20,315 nt of DNA, from contig LSSN01001671.1 in assembly GCA_001970855.1 (NCBI GenBank), positions 1-20,315 of the forward strand, in the 5' to 3' direction. The stretch comes from Smittium culicis. Taxonomy: Eukaryota; Kickxellomycota; Harpellomycetes; Harpellales; Legeriomycetaceae. The notes below the pieces were generated by a model, which saw only the letters and a program-made list of their open reading frames with translations, ran no database searches and was not told the origin of the DNA. Positions 9,489 to 19,995 of the stretch are shown in pieces. The position numbers were made by a program, and so were the translations under genes. Position 1 is the first letter of the stretch, and each line of letters starts with the position of its first letter.

Positions 9489-11173
9489 TATTGGCTTCAT
9501 TTCGACTATGCAAAACTAAATTTATATTAGTTTAATACTCAATTAAATAAACATCAAACTTTCTTTTTAGAAAGAGTATATGCTCCATAATTTTAAACAT
9601 AAGCTAGTATAATTTCAATTATAATATAAAAAATTTGATCAAGCCTTTTTAGAAAGACATTATCTGAAAAAGATATTATATTTTATATTTCCTCGAAGAT
9701 TTTTCAATTTAGTTGGATTGATAGTGTTATTTATCCAAATGTAATTCAATTTCAATTTTTCGCTAGATTTAAAATTTTATCATCATTAAAAAGATATATC
9801 ACGTTCGCTATTTTTATTTATTTAAACTGTTGAAAAGCATATCTTCACACTGGAAAAAATTAAATTTTCTATTCAAAATAATAATATAGATATACTCTTT
9901 AATTAATCATTTTATATTACGATTACTTTGTGATTTTATTATTTTATAAAAAAATTCATTTGAAGATGTAAATTTTTGTGCCTAATTTATTTGTAGCATT
10001 AAATGAATTCTCATTTCAAATTACTGTTAAATTTCTTATTATGTCATTTATATGTTCTATAAATCAAAATAAAATATGAAAATTCATAAAGAATAGGAAC
10101 TAGTCCAGATAATTAGTTCTGCATGTACGATAATTTTTATCTAAAAAAGTTTTTTTATAATTAAAAATATAAGCAGTAATCGTCAAAGCTATTAAACAGG
10201 CAGTAGTAATAGTCGAATAGCAAGTAATAATCCTTTATAGATATAAAATAATGTATGCCGAAAAAATCATTTTAATCATTTAAAAATTTAGTGGAGAAAT
10301 CTTTATATTTAGGTGCTTTTACTTTTCAAGAAAAAATTTTTTTGATCACAAAAATTTTTAAAATAAAATTTCTATAGTAAAAATGTGTTTCTTTAAACCT
10401 TATTCATAAATCATAGCTTAAATAAAATATTAATTTAATCCGGCGTAGTAGCTTAAAATGATAAGATAATATATATCATTTTTTATCTGAGATTGATTTT
10501 TATTGAAAAAATAGATGGAAAGAAATATTGAAATTAAATATTTTATACTAGCTAATAATATTTTTTTAATAACCTTGAAACTCAGCAGAGAATTTATCTT
10601 GTATATCAAAAAATCTATAATAAAAAACCAAGCTGTTTTATTCAAAAGTAGTAGATAAGATATATTCTTTAAACATGATTAGTATTTAAAACAGTGTAGA
10701 ATTTTTTTTTAATCCAAAGCATCAGATATAAATAGACTTTTATCCAATGCTGTCCATTAAATTTTATTTATGCTATAAGTATGAAAAATCAATTTAGATA
10801 GTTCTAATTGCGTGAAAACAATTATAAAACCATTTTCTCGCTTTTTATTCAAACGTTATTTTTTTGCAAAATTTATTGTAATATTAAAGTTATTTTAAAA
10901 TCATGATTACAATTCAAAGTAATTAGCTAAATTTTAAAAAAAAACATCCATCCTGGATTAATTTGATATATAAAAATGTACCTTTGGCCTTATTGAGTGA
11001 TATATTAATAATATAATAGTTATAAATAGAATTTCTGAGTAAATAATAGATTTAATAAAAAGTATTATAACTTTTTTTTGATAAACTATATAGCCAATTC
11101 ATTATTGTTATATTAAATATAATAATTATAAACAGGGCTAATAAGTTTCGATAGAAAGGTTTTGATGCATTAA
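9489..11173. other. AT-rich stretch, no gene recognised
   Basis: No coding motif is recognisable. A 71-codon minus-strand frame at 10430-10645 is Ile/Lys/Tyr/Asn-rich with hydrophobic runs, as expected from translating AT-rich DNA. The last about 40 bases before copy B (GAAAGGTTTTGAT against GAAGGACCCCGAT of the LINE) may be decayed LINE sequence with C-to-T changes, but this is weak. Confidence 0.5.
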
Positions 11174-12515
11174 ATATAATTGATACCCACACTAGCGAAG
11201 CTGATGGTTAAATTGTGGCCACCAATATCTGCAAAATTGACGCGAAATACCATATATTGGTAAAAGAGCAAGCTGGATTTCGGAATATCGAGGAGTGTGT
11301 GGGCCAAGCGACCACTTTATACGAAATATTCAGACGACAAAAAATTCAGAACAAGGAAACATTGCTGTGCTATATCGACTATAGCAAATCCTACGACCGG
11401 GTCCCTCATATGGCTCTACAGAATAAACTGCGATCAGTGGGAATTGGGGGAAAACTCCTCAATATGATCAAAGGCATGTATGATGCCCCGAAAATCGCAG
11501 TAGAGTTGGAAATGAAATTTCCAACCCCACTGAATACCTCTGTGGAGTGCGGCAAGGGTTCCCAGCCTCGCCGATACTCTTCGATTTTTTCATCAACGAT
11601 ATATTCAAGGGCGTACGAGGTATGCGGGTTCCTGGGCTCACCTCGCGCATACCTGGACTACTGTTTGCCGACGATGCTGTGCTATTGGCCGAATCATCAG
11701 CTGATATACAAGCCGCACTGAAAACCATAACCGAATGGTCGGACACTTGGGAAATGGCTGTGAATGCCTCCAAGTGCGGGATAATGACTATAAGCGGGGA
11801 GTTGGCTACTGATATGACCCTGCAGGGCCAAAAAGTCGACTCCACCGACCAGTACACCTACTTGGGCTATATTATGAATAGCAAGTGGGATGTATCTGGG
11901 ACGATCAATAACAACAAGAACAAGGTCAGGAAGGCTGTATACGCTGCCTACAGCTTCTTGAAACGATCTGATGTGCTGACAACATTAAAAATAAAGTTCA
12001 TCAATTCGGTTCTGATGCCGATTGGATGTTACGGTGGGGAGACATTTGGCATGAGCGAAGCCAGATGCAAGCCCATACAGATGGAAATCGACAAGGCGAT
12101 CCGAATGTTTGCCAATGTCGGAAAATCAGCGGCCATGGAGTGCATCAGGGATGAACTGGGCATAAGCTCAGTGTTCATGCGCACCAGCACAGCCCGTGAG
12201 CGTGCATACCATAAGTGGTCGACCTCAAAAACATGGATCGCCGACCTCATCAAGTCACCGATGAAGGCCCGGATGGCCACCTGGGTGACCGGGAGCGCCC
12301 GATGGATCAAAAAATTTTGCTCTCAAGATTCAAATGGTAAGACTATAATCACGATAGTCGACCGGAAACGACGAAATAACCGGTCTGTCATCTACCGGTG
12401 GACGGTGAACCGAAAAATCGGCAAAAAAGGCAACTGGGTTGACCTTCAAGCAATGTATCCGGACCTGAAGCTGGGCCTTCAGGACATTGGGAAAATTCGT
12501 ATGGACACATTTTAA
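11174..12515 (+). mobile_element. LINE copy B, internal reverse transcriptase fragment
   Basis: High identity to copies A and C begins near 11174, in the NYRGI segment before LIPTLAKL, and drops sharply at about 12515. The fragment lacks ORF1, the endonuclease, the clean C-terminal finger and any 3' end. LINE insertions are normally cut only at the 5' end, so an internal fragment with both ends missing is unusual. Beyond 12515 faint similarity to the element continues. Confidence 0.88.
11174..12515 (+). pseudogene. LINE ORF2 reverse transcriptase fragment, copy B
   Basis: Two overlapping frames together cover the RT. The first, open at 11215-11721, carries KEQAGFRN, CYIDYSKSYDR and RSVGIGGKLLNMIKG. 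A one-base loss at about 11500 (GCAGTAGAG where copy A has GCAGTTAGAG) moves the continuation to the frame open at 11547-12515. That frame holds RQGFPASPILFDFFIND, the catalytic FADD at 11664-11675, the thumb segment with NASKCGIM, the SFLKRSD stretch and the conserved EIDKAIRM..AMECIRDELG domain. It ends with TAA 12513-12515 after IGKIRMDTF, where copy C reads on. Copy B keeps TAC (Tyr) at 11940-11942 where A and C share a TAA. An upstream one-base loss near 11208 breaks the frame further. Confidence 0.87.
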
Positions 12516-13028
12516 TCCGCATAGCGCCTGATCAAAATTATTGTTTCCCAAAAAATTTTTATATTATTTATCTTTAATCTGTGCATAACTTTGGCGGTCA
12601 ATATCACGCCTATAAGATAAAGGTATCGCTATTTTATTTGCGCTGCGTACCACCATTTGTTTCAACAATTTTACATTATTATATTTTGTTATTAGGAAAA
12701 ATCTCTGTTGTGACTAATCATTGAAATTTTGATTTTGATTTTATTTAATTTTTATAAATTAGTGGGCATATTATTCAGCCATTTTCCCCCTTCCCAGTTT
12801 ATATGAATTATTTTCTATATTGGTTACATTCAGATATATTTCTCAATTATTTATATGGTTTTTAAAATAATGAATAATGAATATTAAAAATTTTCGTCAA
12901 AAAACTCCTTTTTTGGGAAAATAAAATTCACTGCATGCTAATAAAATCCATTGATAGCATGATAGTATCTTATATGAAACCTTTAAGGCATTTTGACCTT
13001 ATCTCAGAGCTTTTCTGCGCCGCAGATA
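12516..13028 (+). repeat. Decayed LINE ORF2 sequence downstream of copy B
   Basis: Similarity to copy C does not end at 12515 but becomes weak. CATAGCGCCTG aligns with CCCAGCGCCTG, and CGGTCAATATCAC lies where copy C has CGGTCGACCACAT, the codons of the C-terminal finger (ETVDH). The order of landmarks is kept, but no frame survives. Part of this stretch, about 12640-13000, shows nothing recognisable. Confidence 0.4.
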
Positions 13029-14030
13029 GTGGAAAACTTGATAATTATGATGATAGACCGATTATAGTTGCGCCTAAAAGCTAAAATTATTTTAGTCTTT
13101 TCTAACTTTAATGAAGCATGTTTTTGGAATTTTTGAAATTCCATTTAGTTCTTCAAGAGGGGTTTAAGAAATATTTGAGCAAGCTATGTTCCATCTCAAT
13201 CGAACAAATTATTGATTTATTAGCAGGTGAGTTTTATGAGTATCATCCGCGTGCCAGGAAAAATATTATTCATTGTATAAGCAAGCTTTCAGAACAAATA
13301 CAGCTCAAAATATTGAATAACCCGTTTATATATATCTTTCTTTTAGTTTTTACTTATACATCAATACTCCAAAATGGGGTTTCCTATTTGAATTAAACAA
13401 TACATGTAATCATGTATGTGAGGAAAAAATTTTTTTTCTAGAGCACATCGATGATTAAAAATACTGTATTTTTGGGATATTAAGTGTTTTTTAACATAGA
13501 ATGCGTTTTAATAATATGAATTCCGCTATTAGAGTAGACTTTTGTCTTAATTATGGATAAAATTTTTTTTATATTAAATAATATATTTCTACGTATGATA
13601 GAATTTATCCAGTGCATTAGCTTACCATTTGAAACTATTGAAACATTGGTGGACTAATTATGGTATAAATATACTGCCTGGATATCAATCACATTTTATT
13701 CGTTTTATATTTATCTTTTAATTAGCCCAGAAATTATCTTTAAATTTATCTTTGATTATTTTATGATCCCTAATTAAAAAATAATTTGGTCTTATGATTT
13801 AAGCACCAAAAGTAAAAAAAAAATCATTGATTTGTGAGCTTTGATTATTTGTATTATATGAAATATTATCATAAATTTTAGACCCCTAACACACTGTGTA
13901 TACACCCTCTTATGTTTTTCATCGTTGAAAGGAAATCTAGCAGATTCCATGTTCCTCTATGTCAAAAAAGCATGAGAATTTATATGGAAATTTATGATTT
14001 ATTCTCGTTACCAGAAAGACTATTTTTAGG
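13029..14030 (+). repeat. About 1-kb old repeat, sister of 3719-4745, with decayed ORF2 C-terminus
   Basis: It aligns in order with 3719-4745: shared landmarks include GTGGAAAA, TTTTTACTTATAC, TAGAGCACAT, GATTAAAAATAC, ATTGATTT.TGAGCTTT and ATGTTCCT. Identity is roughly 65 percent by eye. Its first 350 bases match the end of copy C ORF2; the rest has no counterpart after the ORF2 stop of copy C. It probably is the 3' part of an older LINE subfamily. Confidence 0.55.
13118..13396 (+). pseudogene. Remnant of LINE ORF2 C-terminal end
   Basis: A 92-codon frame that looks anonymous at first aligns with the last segment of ORF2 in copy C. YLSKLCSISIEQ..EFYEYHPRARKNIIHCISKL lines up with PLSQLRSGIADH..FLNGMHVPRTLILQSISDS. 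At the DNA level TTTGAGCAAGCT matches TTTGAGCCAGCT and CGCGTGCC matches CACGTGCC. The frame is open by chance or is only mildly decayed; the final 20 codons (IYIFLLVFTYTSIL) are AT-drift or 3' UTR. It should not be called as a host gene. Confidence 0.5.
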
Positions 14031-14714
14031 CACAAAGGAATGAATAAAATCAGGGCTAATATTGGAATGAAAATAAAACTAAGGCTACGGCTAAGATAGT
14101 TTTATTGATTTAATATTGTAGGAATAATATGAATTTAGTGGTAAAAATGAAATAAAATATAAAATAAAAAATGAATTTATATTTTTCTGAGAGATGGAAA
14201 AAGGTTATATTTTTTGAAGAAAAATCCAAAAGACTTTATTCAATAAAAAAATAATAAAAGCATTAATTGTTTTCAAATAATAGCTTGCGGAATAGTATGA
14301 AATGAACTAGAAAATACTAGAAGCAAATGGAAATAATATATTGATAACATTACACAACGTTCTATAAGTTCTAGAGTGTATCTGTGAATAAAAACTATGG
14401 TTTTAATTGAGAAAATATGGATCTAACTCATTTTTATTAAATCGCTATACTAGTATAAAATCTGAGTTTGTAAAAACTAGATAAATCAAATTTTAGTAGG
14501 ATAAGAAAACACATAATAATGATTTGAACTATATTATGCAAATAATGCTTGTTAAGTGTGAAGATTCTTTGCGTAAATAGTGGATAACATAAAATTTATA
14601 TTAAGATATGATTGAGCAGTATAAATATAATTAAATCGGATATTTTATTTATATCAACTTATAAATATAAAAAAAAAACCGAATAAAAAATATTTTAATA
14701 AGTTATAAAAATAT
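14031..14714. other. AT-rich stretch between old repeat and copy C, no gene
   Basis: No frame or motif is recognised. Its right edge is the 3' junction of copy C, which lies just after the ORF2 stop. On the plus strand several homopolymeric A tracts occur (for example around 14671-14680 and 14713-14721). Confidence 0.5.
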
Positions 14715-14729
14715 AAAAAAAACAACTGC

Positions 14730-15743
14730 TCAATCGATCCCCCTCAGCCGCTCTAACAGCTCCATGCCTACTGAGAATTTCACCAAGGGGACTGGTGAAT
14801 CACTTATACTTTGCAGTATAAGTGTTCTGGGCACGTGCATACCGTTCAAAAATTTGGCTGTTTCTAGCTCAAAATTGTGATCGGCTATGCCAGATCGAAG
14901 CTGGCTCAAAGGTTGTCTAGACTCCCCCATAAGGAGTTTTACAACTAGCCCCAACCAGGCTATGTTGAGATTAGAAAGTAAAAAAAATTCGTCAGAGCGG
15001 ATCGGCATCTATATGAACCGGCCGATCGTCGATGATCGGTGATTTCGCCACCGGCTGCAGCTCAGAAGTATGTGGTCGACCGTTTCAGGCACACACAAGT
15101 TGCAGCAGGGGCAAAAATTTTTGAATTTTTGGTCGACGATTTTCATGTTCGACAGGCGCTGGGCAGTCCGGAATGTGCCCATACGCATTTTTCCAATGTT
15201 CTGAAGGCCCAGCTTCAGGTCCGGATACATTGCTTGAAGGTCAACCCAGTTGCCTTTTTTGCCGATTTTTCGGTTCACCGTCCACCGGTGGATGACAGAT
15301 CGGTTATTTCATCGTTTCCGATCGGCTATTGTGATTATATTCTTACCATTTGAATCTTGAGAGCAAAATTTTTTGATCCACCGGGCGCTCCCGGTCACCC
15401 ATGTGGCCATGCGGGCCTTCATCGGTGCCTTGATGAGGTAGGCGATCCATGTTTTTGAGGTCGACCACTTATGGTATGCACGCTCACAGGCTGTGCTGGT
15501 GCGCATGAACACTGAGCTTATGCCCAGTTCATCCCTGATGCACTCCATGGCCGCTGATTTTCCGACATTGGCAACCATTCGGATTGCCCTATCGACTTCC
15601 ATCAGTATGGTCCAGCATCTGGCTTCGCTCATTACAAATGTCTCCCCACCGTAGCACCCAATCGGCATCAGTACCGAATTGATGAACTTTATTTTTAGTG
15701 CTGTGAGCACATCAGACCGTCTTAGGAAGCTGCTCGCAGCTTA
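14730..15743 (-). pseudogene. LINE ORF2 C-terminal region with Cys/His finger, copy C
   Basis: This follows the RT thumb and holds the conserved AMECIRDELGISSVF and WIKKFCSQD stretches. Stops lie at 15309-15311 (CGA to TGA) and 15009-15011 (TAG). A cysteine-rich finger at about 15057-15113 (CPCCNLC, then ETVDH and LLSC) matches the C-terminal CCHC-type finger of L1/Tad-like ORF2 proteins. The same frame reads on after 15009 for 92 codons to TGA 14730-14732, which I take as the true ORF2 end. No RNase H domain is recognisable. Allowing for indels, ORF2 would have encoded about 1,236 residues, normal for the family. Confidence 0.82.
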
Positions 15744-17188
15744 TAAAGCCTTTCTGACAATATTCTTGTTCTTGATCTTCCTAGATACATCCCACTTGCT
15801 AATCATAATATAGCCCAAGTAGGTGCACTGGTTGGCGGAGTCGACTTTTTGGTCCTGCAGGGTCATATCAGTAGTCAACTCCCCGCTTATCGTCATTATC
15901 CCGCACTTGGAGGCATTCACAGCCATTTCCCAGGTGTCCGATCATTCGGTTATGGTATCCAGTGCGGCTTGTATATCAGCTGATGATTCGGCCAATAGCA
16001 CAGCATCGTCGGCAAACAGTAGTCCAGGTATGCGCGAGGTGAGCCCAGGAACCCGCATACCTCGTACGCCCTTGAATATATCGTTGATGAAAAAATCGAA
16101 GAGTATCGGCGAGGCTGGGCACCCTTGCCGCACTCCACAGAGGTATTCAGTGGGGTTGGAAATTTCATTTCCAACTCTACTGCGATTTTCGGGGCATCAT
16201 ACATGCCTTTGATCATATTGAGGAGTTTGCCCCCAATGCCCACTGATCGCAGTTTATGCAGTAGGGCCATGTGCGGGACCCGGTCGTAGGCCTTGCTATA
16301 GTCGATATAGCACAGCCATGTTTCCTTGTTTTGAATTTTGCGTCGGCGGACTATTTCGTATAGAGTGGTCGCTTGGCCCGCACACTCTTCGAAATTCCGA
16401 AATCCAGCTTGTTCTTTTACCAATATTTGGTATTTCGCATCGATTTTGCTGAGTTTGGTGGCCACAATTTTGGCCACCAGCTTCGCCAGCGTTGGGATCA
16501 GTGATATCCCTCGGTAGTTATCGGGGTCCTTCAGGTCACCTTTTTTAGGTACTGGGACCACTACTGAGGTTTCAAGGCACTGAAGTATATCCCCAGTGTC
16601 ATACATTAGATTGATGATTTTAAGAATTAATTTTGCTAGTGGCAATGAAGGTGTTGGCTCGGCGATCACCAGTTTCCATACCTCAGATGGTACACCGTCA
16701 GCTCCCTGAGCCTTCTTGTTAGGTGTATCACGAAGTGCATCAGTAATATCTGACCATAAAATAGTGCTATCACACTCTGGGTAATAGTCACAGTTGCTAG
16801 AGATGAGATTCTCCCACTTATCTGTCGATCGGCTGTTCCCAGTAGCGTCTTTGGCTAGATCACCAAAATGATTTGTCCAGATTTTTATTTTTTCGTGTTT
16901 TTCAGTAATTAAATTTTTATTTTTGTCGTACGCTGGGCATTCGGCGATGCTTTGGAACAATTTCCCAGTGTATGATTTGATATAACGCCAATAGGATTTC
17001 GAATCGTTGTTCAGAATCTGATCGGCGATTTTTTTGAGGCTTTTATCGTGCTGGGCTTATCTATCAGCCTTAATTGATCGATTTGCACTCGATTTGACAT
17101 CGATGTATTTGCTGATTGAGCAATTATTCTTCGTTAATTTTCGAATTTTTAATTTTTTTGAGGGTGATCTTTGAGAGCGTAGTTTTTA
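15744..17188 (-). pseudogene. LINE ORF2 linker and reverse transcriptase, copy C
   Basis: From the shared TAA (17186-17188) the same frame continues. A second stop, TAA 17057-17059, is private to C (copy A has AAA). The frame is then open at 16960-15950 through GADGVPSEVWK, VVVPVPKKGD, DNYRGISLIP, KEQAGFRN and CYIDYSKAYDRVPHM. The same one-base loss as in copy B (GCAGTAGAG, plus strand 16175-16183) shifts the rest to the frame with RQGCPASPILFDFFIND and the catalytic FADD at 16005-16016. TGA at 15942 replaces a Trp in EWSDTWE. The segment ends at TAA 15741-15743, which copy A also has. All standard RT motifs are still readable across the breaks. Confidence 0.88.
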
Positions 17189-18410
17189 TGGTTTCGCCAG
17201 GTGAATCCAGCGCAGCGCAGCGAGCCGAGCAGATTTATCCCAAACGGTGTCGATTAGTCCAGCGCAAAGCTCATTTAGGCCCATTTCTGTATCGGCTAGC
17301 ACTGTAAATCGGTTATTGCTGACAAAATTATTTACAGCCAGTGATAATTTTTTCGCGTTAATTTTTGATTTTTTCGACGGTACCTCGAGAGCGTCCATAT
17401 TCCACTGCGCTGTGATCAGCATGTGGTCGGAGAGGTCTAAATATCGGTTTACCGTGCACTAGTTTGGGCGGCTGTTGAGCCCAGAATAGTATATGTGGTC
17501 GATCATTCGGCCCACAGTACTCTTATTGTACCTCGACCCTATCGAGTTGCTCACTTTTGCATGTTGGAACCCAGTTCCAAGCTTCAGAGTAAACTTTTTT
17601 GAGGCCGGGGTGTCCATATTGTAGTCCCCCAGCAGCATGTGCTTTTTAAATTTTTTATTGAAATTTTTATAGTTGTCCAAAAGCTCAGAAATCACCCGCT
17701 TTTTGCGAATTCCTGCGTTTGGGAAGTGCACATTTGTTATTAAAAGCTCGAATTTATCACCATTTTTGGTGCGCCCGGAGACTATCCCAGATAGCCAAGT
17801 TGGTGCAGATTTATATTCGCTAATTTCTAGTCCTATATTATTTTTTACTGCCAGCAGTAGACCGGTGCCACCTTTGGCGTGATCGGCTTTCGCCTCTATA
17901 CATGTGTATCTTGGTATGCGGCAGCGGTAAGTTTTTTTCGTTAAAAATGTTTCCTGGAGTGCCAGGATATAGGGCTTAGTACTATCTGACTTTGAAAAAT
18001 TCAGATAGTGCTCAAGTTCTTCTTTTACACTCTTTATGCCTCGTATATTGTAATTCATAACCGTCAGAGTGTTGTTTTTTGAGTAATTAATTTTTTGTTT
18101 TTTTTGGCCACTTAAATTGGCGGATCGAAATTTTTTATTTCTTTCGCGCCTAATTTTTGCGCTCAGAGCTATTTCAATTGATTTTATTTCAGTTTTTGAT
18201 ATGTTGATTTTTTGGTGGTCAATGGAGTGAATTTCGTGCCTCCATTGGCCGTTACGTTGTCTGATTCTTTTTACTGTAAACTGATAGTCTTTTAGGGTGC
18301 TATTCAGCACAATGTACCTTTTTACAGTATCTTTTTTGAGTTCTTGGACGTTGAGAACCAAGAATTTTTCGATATTTTTTCGGAGATTTTTTTGAAGCTT
18401 TTTGATTCAT
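17189..18410 (-). pseudogene. LINE ORF2 N-terminal endonuclease domain, copy C
   Basis: The original ATG is at 18410-18408. Just after it, 29 bases present in copy A are missing between near-identical CTTCAAAAAAA and CTTGAAAAAAA stretches, which puts the ATG out of frame. The domain itself is open from 18361 to TAG 17459-17461 (TGG to TAG; copy A has Trp). It carries the APE-type motifs NYNIRG, QETF, GDYNMD and DHIYY. The last motif follows the nonsense change as SDHML (copy A SDHMP). The segment then runs to the TAA at 17186-17188 that copy A shares. Target-DNA nicking is the family role; this copy could not supply it. Confidence 0.87.
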
Positions 18411-18439
18411 ATTGTATGTATATTTTAATGATTATGGCA

Positions 18440-19995
18440 TCAGTACTCTGTATGAGAGATTTCCTGATTTTCGGCGTCATATTCACGCTTTATAGCAGCT
18501 ATATTGCTTCCTGGCGGTGCCTTATCTACATTTGATACGAAATTGTTAAATCTTGTTCTGATATTTGCCCCATCCTGGCTTTCTCTGCCATCAATGCGTG
18601 CGCTGACGGGGGGATATACCCATCAGATTCGTTTGTAGGGCTGCGATTCGGTGATATGAACTCTTTTTTGATCTCCATTGGGGAGCTCATATCACTGTCT
18701 ACCGAGATATCCGAGAAATCATCACTATTAATAGTGTATTTGGCTGTTTTTTTGATTATAGGTTGATGATTGTCATCATCACTGCCGTCAGACTCGGTAT
18801 CATCATCTGATGATACTTTTTCATTAGAGCTGGGAGGCATCACAGCAGCATTTAATGAGCTGGCGGGAGGTTTTTTCAAGCCTACGGTGCCCCTCAGGCG
18901 ATTTATGGTTCCCGGTTTGGCTGTTGCAGCTTCATCATTGGTTGATACATCAGTATCGTTGATGATTTTTGACTTCTCAACCGACTTTGTGCTGGGTTGA
19001 GCTTCTGCGATCACTGATTTAGAATCATCAGTTTGAGGAGCGGCTGATATCGGCGGTGCTTCTGCGTCGGAGCTGTTAAAGCTGAATTTTAGCTTCTGCA
19101 TGTTCTCGCGTGCATTTTTTTTTATAAGATTTTTCTTGATTTTATGGCACTCAGATTTCCAGTGCCCGGCCTCCTTGCAGTAGCTGCATTCCTCCTTACA
19201 GCCCTTGTAAAAAATGTTTATTTTACCATTTTCATGGTCGAGGAAGCTTGGGAGGTCGATCTCTATGTCATTTTCTTTAACAAGACCTTTGATCCCATAT
19301 GGGAGGTACTGGTTGTTGTCAAATCGGCGCCAAGCGCTGAAATCCTTGATTTCGCACCAAGGTCCGAGCTCTTTTAGAATTTGCTTGGCCATTGGTTCGA
19401 TTCCTACATCCCTGAAGTTTGGGATGTTTACTACAATGATATCTTCTTCGATTTTCACTGTCTGATATAGGTCTATTGGCTTGTCGTTATAGACAAGCTT
19501 CGTAGACATTAGATTGCTTGCGTCTTTTATGCTGTTAAAAATCATGTATGTGGTGCCGGCGCGATGATCGTCCTGTCTAATGTATGACACGTCTTTAAGC
19601 GCACTGAATATGACCTCAAGGGCGTCAATGTGGTTCCCTTTGAATTGGGCCCATGAGCAGCCGACTTTCATGTCGGAGCCACCAGTGCAGAACTTCTTAA
19701 GGCAGGTCATTTCACCTCCAAAAAGCATGTGCTCGATGGAAACCTCCTTATACATGCTCATGTCTGTCAGATTTCCTTTTCTTCCTGCGTGGATTTTTTT
19801 GGCTGAGCTTTTTTGCATTTTTTTGTTGCTAAGTTGTGATCTGGGATCATGGTTTAGCCTATGTTGGTTATTAACCCTAGTATAATCAGCAGTGTTGCTG
19901 TTTTGTACCTCATTTGTGAGGCAATGAGGGTCATTTCCCTTCACAACGTCGCTAAATAAGGTTCTAGCACGTTTTACCGGCTTTCTAATGACCAT
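18440..19995 (-). CDS. LINE ORF1, Gag-like zinc-knuckle protein, copy C (late frameshift)
   Basis: The frame is open from ATG 19995 to a stop at 18526 (489 residues). Residues 1-80 are basic and disordered. Residues about 85-265 form the globular part (VGCSWAQFKG, DIIVVNIPNFRDVG, LPYGIKGLV), as in fungal LINE ORF1 proteins. A CX2CX4HX4C knuckle follows at Cys270-Cys283 (CSYCKEAGHWKSEC), expected to bind nucleic acid. The tail is acidic (Ser/Asp-rich, about 395-440). Compared with copy A, one base is missing in ISEQ|DLT (copy A GAACAAGTGTTTAAC, here GAACAAGATTTAAC), so the last about 30 residues are read out of frame. The original frame would end with TGA at 18440. In the cell ORF1 would package the element RNA; that is family knowledge. 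Confidence 0.88.

Noticed and set aside
10430..10645. 71-codon minus-strand frame with hydrophobic runs as a membrane protein
   Set aside because: Ile/Lys/Tyr/Asn content is what random AT-rich DNA gives; no start context or family likeness.
15823..16212. 129-codon plus-strand frame and similar frames opposite the LINE ORF2 copies (also 11468-11857, 2958-3401, 18770-19000)
   Set aside because: Antisense shadows of the reverse transcriptase and ORF1 regions; they recur only because the element recurs.
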